Assembly (NCBI GenBank): GCA_020634415.1
Contig: JACKBT010000014.1
Location: 50,516 to 114,515 of the forward strand
Length of the DNA: 64,000 nucleotides
Direction of reading: 5' to 3'
Source: Ardenticatenaceae bacterium
GTDB taxonomy: Bacteria; Chloroflexota; Anaerolineae; Promineifilales; Promineifilaceae
The position numbers and the translations under genes were made by a program. The notes beneath the pieces were generated by a model. That model ran no database searches. It was not told the DNA's origin and was given only the letters and a program-made list of their open reading frames with translations. Of the stretch, positions 59,712 to 64,000 are shown piece by piece (positions within the stretch are counted from its first letter, which is position 1; every line of letters begins with the position of its first letter).

Positions 59712-61118
59712 TTAAATCAAAGCGTGAATGTGCTTGACGGCAGCGGCCGTTCCCTCAGCATCTACCACCACCGAGATGCTGCACTCCGACGAACCCTGGG
59801 CGATGGCGATGACATTGACCTGATGCTCGCCGAGGGCGGTGAAGATGCGACCAGCGATGCCCGGCGTGTGTCTCATACCTGCGCCAACGATGGTCACAAT
59901 CGAAACCGGCTCCAGCGCCCAAATACTGTCAATATCCCGCCGCTGCAGCTCCTCCGCAAACTCCGCTTCCAGACTGCCAATCACCGTCGCTGCCGCCTCT
60001 TCCGGCGTGGCAAAACAGATAGACTGCTCCGACGAAGCCTGGCTGATGAGCAGGACGCTGATGTTGCTGCGAGCCACCGCGCCAAACGTGCGGGCCGCAA
60101 TGCCCGGAATGCCCAGCATCCCTTTGCCCTCCACCGTGATCAAACTCAGCTTTTTAATGGCCGTCACCGCTTTAATCGCCCCGTTTCTCTCCGTCGTTTG
60201 CGGCACAATCACCGTGCCGGGGTGGTCGGGGTTGAAGGTGTTTTTGATGCGCAGGGGGATGCCGTTTTCGATGCAGGGGCGCATCGTTTTGGGGTGCAGC
60301 ACATTGGCCCCGTAGTAGGCCAACTCCGACACCTCGCGGTAGGTGAGGCTGTGGATGCTTTTGGCATCGGGCACCAGGCGGGGATCGGCCGTCATCACGC
60401 CATCCACATCTGTCCAAATCCACACCTCGTCGGCGTGCAGCACCTGGCCCAAGATGGCCGCGCTAAAGTCGGAGCCGCCGCGCCCCAGGGTGGTGGTAAT
60501 GCCGCCGGTGGTGGCACCGATGAAGCCGGTGATGACGGGGATGGTGTTGTTGGCGAATAACGGCCGTAACCTTTTCCCCACCTTCTCCTCCGTCAGCTCA
60601 AACAAAGGAGCCGCGTTCTGGAAATTATCATCTGTTACCACCAACTCGGTGGCATCAATAGCCTCCGCACCGTGCCCCATTTGCCGCAAGTAGGCGGCCA
60701 AAATGCGGATGCTCATCTGCTCGCCCATGCCGCTGATGGCGTCGAGGGCGCGGGGAGTGAGTTCGCCCAAGACATGCACCGCCTGGCACAAAGCCACAAA
60801 GCGGTTGATAAATTCGTTGTTTTCGGCCAGGATTTTTTGCCGTTCGCCGTCGGGTTTGAGCAGGCCGTCAATGGCTTCATAGTGGATGAGCCGCAGCTGC
60901 TCGGCCACTTGTTGATAGGTTTTGCCATCACCGGCAACGGCCGTATGCGCCCCCTGTAACAACAAATCTGTCACCTTCACCGGCTTCGACCCCATGCCCG
61001 AAGCCACCACCACCACCTGACCCCATCTCGCCTGAGCGCGGAGGATGAGATCGGCCGTTTCCCGCATCGCTTTGGCACCTCCCACAGAAGTGCCGCCAAA
61101 TTTCATTACTAATGCCAT
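59712..61118 (-). CDS. lysC: Aspartate kinase, monofunctional with two ACT domains
   Basis: 468 residues: LVMKFGGTSVGG at the N-terminus, TTLGRGGSDFSAAILGQVLHADEVWIWTDVDGVMTADPR in the kinase domain, then ACT domains (LSLITVEGKGMLGIPGIAARTF; VSIVTIVGAGMRHTPGIAGRIF) that usually bind lysine or threonine. It phosphorylates aspartate, the entry to lysine, threonine and methionine. It lies 74 bases downstream of the cystathionine gamma-synthase-like gene on the same strand and so falls under the same SAM riboswitch. A heptad hairpin sits between the two. Confidence 0.93.
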   Translation of the reverse strand: MALVMKFGGTSVGGAKAMRETADLILRAQARWGQVVVVASGMGSKPVKVTDLLLQGAHTAVAGDGKTYQQVAEQLRLIHYEAIDGLLKPDGERQKILAENNEFINRFVALCQAVHVLGELTPRALDAISGMGEQMSIRILAAYLRQMGHGAEAIDATELVVTDDNFQNAAPLFELTEEKVGKRLRPLFANNTIPVITGFIGATTGGITTTLGRGGSDFSAAILGQVLHADEVWIWTDVDGVMTADPRLVPDAKSIHSLTYREVSELAYYGANVLHPKTMRPCIENGIPLRIKNTFNPDHPGTVIVPQTTERNGAIKAVTAIKKLSLITVEGKGMLGIPGIAARTFGAVARSNISVLLISQASSEQSICFATPEEAAATVIGSLEAEFAEELQRRDIDSIWALEPVSIVTIVGAGMRHTPGIAGRIFTALGEHQVNVIAIAQGSSECSISVVVDAEGTAAAVKHIHALI

Positions 61119-61129
61119 ATCTTCCTAAT

Positions 61130-61203
61130 TTACGATTTGCGATTTACGATTTACGATTGAGGATTGACAGCCAATCGTAAATCGTAAATCATCAATCCAA
61201 AAT
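61130..61203. repeat. Heptad-period inverted repeat (ATTTACG word)
   Basis: tttacga tttgcga tttacga tttacga ttgagga on the left, caatcgtaaatcgtaaatcatcaatcc on the right. It lies inside the presumed operon between the PLP-enzyme and aspartokinase genes and overlaps the stop of the former. Confidence 0.75.
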
Positions 61204-62463
61204 CGCTAACGCTTGTTCCAGGTCGGCAAGTATATCGGCCGCATCCTCTATGCCAATGGCAAATCTGACCAAATTATCCTTCATGCCGATAGACAATCTT
61301 TCCTCGGTAGAAAGCTCGTAGTAGGACATGATGGCGGGCTGTTCGATGAGGCTTTCTACGCCGCCTAAACTGGCCGCCAGGTAGGGGATTTTCACCGCAT
61401 CCACCAGGCGCGAGGCGGTGTGCAGTGGTGCTTCGCCCGCGATGGGGGCGACTTCAAAGCTGACCACGCCGCCGAAGCCGGACATCTGGCGGCAGGCGAC
61501 CGCGTGGTCGGGGTGGGAGGGCAGGCCAGGATACCAGACGCGGCTGATTTTGGGATGGCGTTCCAGGAACTCGGCCACCGCTTGCGCTGTTTCATTTTGG
61601 CGGCTGACGCGCAGTTGCAAGGTTTTGAGGCCGCGTTCCAGCAGGTAGGCGGCGTGGGGATCCATCACGCCGCCCAACATGCCCTGGCTCTGGCGCAGGG
61701 CGTTCATTAGCCCGGCCTCGCCGATGACCACGCCGGCCAAAATGTCGTTGTGGCCGCTGAAATATTTGGTGGCGCTGTGGATGACGAGATCAATGCCGAA
61801 GGTTAACGGCCGTTGGTTCACCGGCGTGGCAAAGGTGGCATCAATCAGCGTCTTAATGCGCTTGTGCCGCCGGGCAATCGCCACCAGCCGCTCCAAATCT
61901 ACCACGCGCAGGTAGGGGTTGGTGGGGCTTTCGCTGACGATGATGCGGGTGTTGGGCTGGATGGCGGCTTCGAGGGCGGCCGCAAAATTTGCGCCATCGC
62001 CCATCGGCACTTCGCTGCTTTCGATGCCTAATCGGGCCAAAAAGGTGTGGCAGAACTGCTGTGTTTTGCGGTAACAGTCGTCGGTGAAGATGACGTGGCT
62101 GCCGGTGGGGAGAATGGATAGGAGGGTGTGCGTAACGGCCGTCATCCCTGACGGAAACAGCAGAGCATCGTCGCCCTGTTCCAGGGCCGCTATCCGTTTT
62201 TCTACAGCGCGGATGGTGGGGTTGCCGTAACGGCCGTATTCGCGCCGTCCCTCGGTGCCCCCCCACATCTTGGCCTCTTGGAAGCGGCAAAGATCGGCCG
62301 TATTCTCAAACGTGTACGTGGCCGTCTGCATGATGGGGGTGATGAGGGTGTGGTGGGGGTGGGTGGTGCGGTCTTGTAAACGGCCGTGAACGGAGAGGGT
62401 GGATGTGCCGGGGGAAAACGGCCGTATCTCCTCTGCTAAAAAATTATCTGCTAGTTGTATCAT
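61192..62463 (-). CDS. metB: Cystathionine gamma-synthase / PLP-dependent trans-sulfuration enzyme
   Basis: 423 residues from ATG 62463, with TTGGAGG a few bases upstream; the longer frame to 62532 is repeat-encoded. Cys/Met-metabolism PLP family: EYGRYGNPTIRAVEKRIAALE, SGMTAVTHTLLSI, the Schiff-base Lys in VIHSATKYFSGHNDILAG, GVESLIEQPA near the end. Gamma-synthase, beta-lyase and gamma-lyase forms are hard to separate by eye; the SAM riboswitch and the aspartokinase gene downstream favour methionine biosynthesis. Confidence 0.9.
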   Translation of the reverse strand: MIQLADNFLAEEIRPFSPGTSTLSVHGRLQDRTTHPHHTLITPIMQTATYTFENTADLCRFQEAKMWGGTEGRREYGRYGNPTIRAVEKRIAALEQGDDALLFPSGMTAVTHTLLSILPTGSHVIFTDDCYRKTQQFCHTFLARLGIESSEVPMGDGANFAAALEAAIQPNTRIIVSESPTNPYLRVVDLERLVAIARRHKRIKTLIDATFATPVNQRPLTFGIDLVIHSATKYFSGHNDILAGVVIGEAGLMNALRQSQGMLGGVMDPHAAYLLERGLKTLQLRVSRQNETAQAVAEFLERHPKISRVWYPGLPSHPDHAVACRQMSGFGGVVSFEVAPIAGEAPLHTASRLVDAVKIPYLAASLGGVESLIEQPAIMSYYELSTEERLSIGMKDNLVRFAIGIEDAADILADLEQALAILD

Positions 62464-62473
62464 TCTGCCTCCA

Positions 62474-62545
62474 AGATAGGTATAGTGGTGTATTGGTATA
62501 GTGGTGTATTGACTTTTACACCAATACACCAATACACCTTTACAC
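62474..62545. repeat. Inverted repeat of TGGTGTATTG words
   Basis: ggtatagtggtgtattggtatagtggtgtattg on one side, caccaatacaccaatacacctttacacc on the other. It lies between the riboswitch terminator and the ribosome binding site of the metB-like gene. Confidence 0.7.
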
Positions 62546-62550
62546 CAAAT

Positions 62551-62585
62551 AAAAACGCCCCTTCTGGAAGGTTCAGAAGGGGCGT
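62551..62585 (-). terminator. Riboswitch expression-platform terminator
   Basis: On the minus strand: ACGCCCCTTCTG-AACCTTC-CAGAAGGGGCGT followed by a U-run (aaaaa at 62551-62555 on the plus strand). It stands directly downstream of the SAM-I aptamer; SAM binding should favour this hairpin and stop transcription before the metB-like gene. Confidence 0.9.
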
Positions 62586-62600
62586 GTCTTGGCAGAATGA

Positions 62601-62730
62601 CCTCTTACTTATCTTCCAGAAGCGACTATCTGCTTCTGACGGAATTAGCACCATTTCGGTGTAAGCTTGTGGCTTACAGCGCGGTTGCTGAGGTTTCATC
62701 GGGCCGGTCCCTCAACCTCTCTGGATAAGA
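62601..62730 (-). promoter_or_regulatory. SAM-I (S-box) riboswitch
   Basis: Minus-strand sequence shows the conserved S-box order: CTTATCCAGAGAGGTTGAGG, GACCGGCCCGATGAAACCTC, AGCAACC, GGTGCTAATTCC, and GATAAG closing helix P1 with CTTATC. It controls the metB-like gene and probably the aspartokinase gene after it. It follows typical S-box layout with a terminator immediately after. Confidence 0.95.
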
Positions 62731-62823
62731 TGGATAATGTATGAAGTTGGTAAATGTTCTAACGAACGATAAAGATGATAACAAAGGGGTAAACGGCCGT
62801 CAAACAAAATCCAAAAATTAACT

Positions 62824-62977
62824 CGTAGGGGCGGGACGACGCGGTAGAACCTTCCCTGTTCACCAACACCTTCTCTCCGCGTCGTCTCGCCCTGCGGCCA
62901 CGATCATCGGGCGAGACAGGCGGGAGAGGAGATGTTGGTTAGCGGCCAACACCCTCCCCGCCTGTCCCGCCCCTACG
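62824..62977. repeat. 154-bp multi-stem palindromic element, GTAG-N3-CG family
   Basis: Outer arms CGTAGGGGCGGGAC (62824-62837) and GTCCCGCCCCTACG (62964-62977) are perfect complements. Inside are GACGACGCGG/CCGCGTCGTC (62835/62878), GTCTCGCCC/GGGCGAGAC (62884/62909), GACAGGCGGG/CCCGCCTGTC (62915/62957) and GTTGG/CCAAC (62934/62946). It could fold as a cloverleaf. The 534-base gap 62533-63066 holds this element, the riboswitch and an ACGGCCGT copy, with no gene. Confidence 0.75.
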
Positions 62978-63066
62978 CCAAATGATCATGACGATTTTGC
63001 TGCCTCCTCCCCACAAGATACAATAGCTTACCCTGACAAGTTGGGTATATTGGAGATTGCCACAAT

Positions 63067-64000
63067 ATGGTCATTGGTACTGCTGAACTTCGTAAATTTC
63101 TACTTGAGAAATTAAGCGATCAAGAATTCAATGCTTTTTGCTTTGACTATTTTCGTGACCCTTATCACGATTTTACCGACACAATGCGGCGTAGCCAGAA
63201 GGTTCAAGGATTACTTGCATACTGCGAACGGCACAACAAAATACCTGATTTACGTGTCGCTTTACAACGAGAATTCCCCGACCAATTTCGACAGCAGTTT
63301 CATACAGGTTCTGAGGTACCTTTATTTCCAACGTCTTTCATGCGAAACCCACGCCAGATTTTTATTAGCCATGCTCATCAGGATGCTGAGTTTGCTCATA
63401 AGATAGCGCGTGATTTACAACAAGATGGGTGGGATATTTGGATTGCACCAGATAGCATAAAACCAGGCGAAAAATGGGGGGAAGCAATCGACAGAGGCTT
63501 AGAAGAAAGTGGCATTTTTGTGTTACTGATAACTAAAGCTGCCGTTCACTCCCGCTGGGTGCGTGATGAAACATATGTGGCTATTGAAATGGAGAAAAAG
63601 GGAGAGATTGGCTTTATCCCTTTGCTATTGGAATCGGTCAAATTACCAGGAACTTGGAGGGTTTATCAACATATCCCCTTTGCACGTAACTACCAGAATG
63701 GGCTGGTACAATTAATGGCTGAATTAGAACAACGCCCTTATGTGCCGCCCCCGCCGCCACCATCCCAGAGGCAGAAGGTGATGGCATTCTTGGCCCAAGT
63801 GCCCATGATGGTTTGGGGTGGGGTGGGTATCCTTGTGCTGGGTATTGTGTTGGTTGCGTGGCTGTTACCGTTGATTGGTGGTGGTGGCGGAGACACAACT
63901 AGAGAACCGGAAGCTACACTAGCAACCGAAGTCGCCGTAGCGGACACAGCTACGCCAACAGCCACCACTGACCCCAGTATCCCGCCAGCCAATGCCAGCC
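63067..64000 (+). CDS. EAD-TIR-transmembrane protein, truncated by the window edge
   Basis: The frame from ATG 63067 stays open to the last base: at least 311 residues. Residues 1-80 (GTAELRKFLLEKLSDQEFNA ... RSQKVQGLLAYCERHNKIPD) resemble an effector-associated, death-fold-like adaptor domain. Residues 96-220 are a TIR domain (IFISHAHQDAEFAHKIARDL, WIAPDSIKPGEKWGEAIDRG, VLLITKAAVHSRWVRDE) with the NADase Glu at E168. A Pro-rich hinge, one membrane helix (about 245-275) and a Thr/Ala/Pro stalk (PEATLATEVAVADTATPTAT) lead to an unseen outer domain. Likely a conflict or cell-death effector. It lacks ACGGCCGT palindromes and is AT-richer than its neighbours. Confidence 0.88.
   Translation, partial: MVIGTAELRKFLLEKLSDQEFNAFCFDYFRDPYHDFTDTMRRSQKVQGLLAYCERHNKIPDLRVALQREFPDQFRQQFHTGSEVPLFPTSFMRNPRQIFISHAHQDAEFAHKIARDLQQDGWDIWIAPDSIKPGEKWGEAIDRGLEESGIFVLLITKAAVHSRWVRDETYVAIEMEKKGEIGFIPLLLESVKLPGTWRVYQHIPFARNYQNGLVQLMAELEQRPYVPPPPPPSQRQKVMAFLAQVPMMVWGGVGILVLGIVLVAWLLPLIGGGGGDTTREPEATLATEVAVADTATPTATTDPSIPPANAS

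Larger units (their letters stand above)
707..62800. repeat. Dispersed palindrome ACGGCCGT / AACGGCCGTT (HIP1-like), first to last copy
   Basis: The first copy I see is at 707-714 and the last at 62793-62800. Counting by eye in 10001-20000 I find about 20 exact ACGGCCGT (for example 10041-10048), plus several ACGGCCGA/ACGGCCGC. At roughly 56% GC, chance predicts about 0.2 per 10 kb. Most copies are inside genes, in all three frames, as NGR, TAV or RP tripeptides. Confidence 0.9.

Noticed and set aside
59724..60560. 278-codon frame opposite aspartokinase
   Set aside because: Antisense shadow with no recognisable domain or start signal.
63131..63406. 91-codon frame at the right end
   Set aside because: Out of frame with the continuous EAD-TIR reading frame that starts at 63067 and has clear domains.
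1..64000. tRNA or rRNA genes
   Set aside because: I looked for T-loop GTTCGAAT-type words with paired acceptor stems and found none convincing.

Overview
The window looks like a stretch of chromosome from a Chloroflexota bacterium, probably of the Anaerolineae or Promineofilum type. This is inferred from protein style (lipoproteins and membrane-anchored proteins with Pro/Thr-rich stalks, a DUF4012 protein, LysM and SH3 stalk proteins, EVTRVVT-type lipoprotein linkers) and not from a marker gene. There is no rRNA, no tRNA that I can see and no CRISPR array. GC is moderately high, except in a lower-GC island at about 5.8-9.6 kb and in the gene at the right edge.

Layout. 0-5 kb: the end of priA, a CheY-like regulator, a BNR propeller protein, a small membrane protein and an alpha/beta hydrolase. 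5.2-9.9 kb: an accessory island made of a small coiled-coil gene and two 21-bp repeat arrays bracketing a MmeI-like restriction-methylation gene that is split by an IS1-family element with clean 8-bp target duplications. 9.9-18.5 kb: cell-surface genes (MFS transporter, SH3 stalk protein, DUF4012 protein, a frameshifted DUF2723 membrane protein, a glycosyltransferase/sugar-phosphate transferase fusion, a lipoprotein). 18.6-28 kb: regulator, RhlE-type helicase, PPOX protein, UbiX, AEC transporter, TPR histidine kinase, SGNH protein and a glycosidase-like lipoprotein. 28-32.1 kb: a corrinoid protein overlapping a methylamine-methyltransferase (MtmB) homologue with leucine where MtmB has pyrrolysine, then a small Nfu_N-like protein and a DHA2 transporter. 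32.1-48.9 kb: aspS, hydrolase, sppA, a GH99-like LysM protein, VWA lipoprotein, hisN-like phosphatase, broken methyltransferase, nucleoside hydrolase, a stand-alone RarA C-terminal domain, an ATPase/winged-helix regulator and uvrB. 49-52.3 kb: pdhA-pdhB-pdhC. 52.5-62.5 kb: CBM48 protein, thrB, rlmI-like gene, DUF1385 protein, CCA-adding enzyme, aspartokinase and a cystathionine gamma-synthase-like gene. The last two are read together from a SAM-I riboswitch with its own terminator. At the right edge is a truncated EAD-TIR-transmembrane conflict gene that has no stop codon in the window.

The most unusual content is repetitive DNA. (1) The palindrome ACGGCCGT, usually as AACGGCCGTT, occurs about twice per kb, mostly inside genes, where it appears as Asn-Gly-Arg, Thr-Ala-Val or Arg-Pro. 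(2) Many intergenic spacers hold imperfect inverted repeats built of tandem 7-base words. The word differs from site to site but the period of 7 is constant, and some arrays have entered coding regions. (3) A family of larger palindromes begins GTAG-NNN-CG and ends with its complement. (4) Two 21-bp arrays bracket the restriction island. Together they make this a heavily repeat-seeded genome.

Three loci (14.9, 55.4 and 7.75 kb) are each one base out of frame at a homopolymer, and each would be restored by losing one base. Slippage, programmed frameshifting and consensus error cannot be told apart from this sequence alone.
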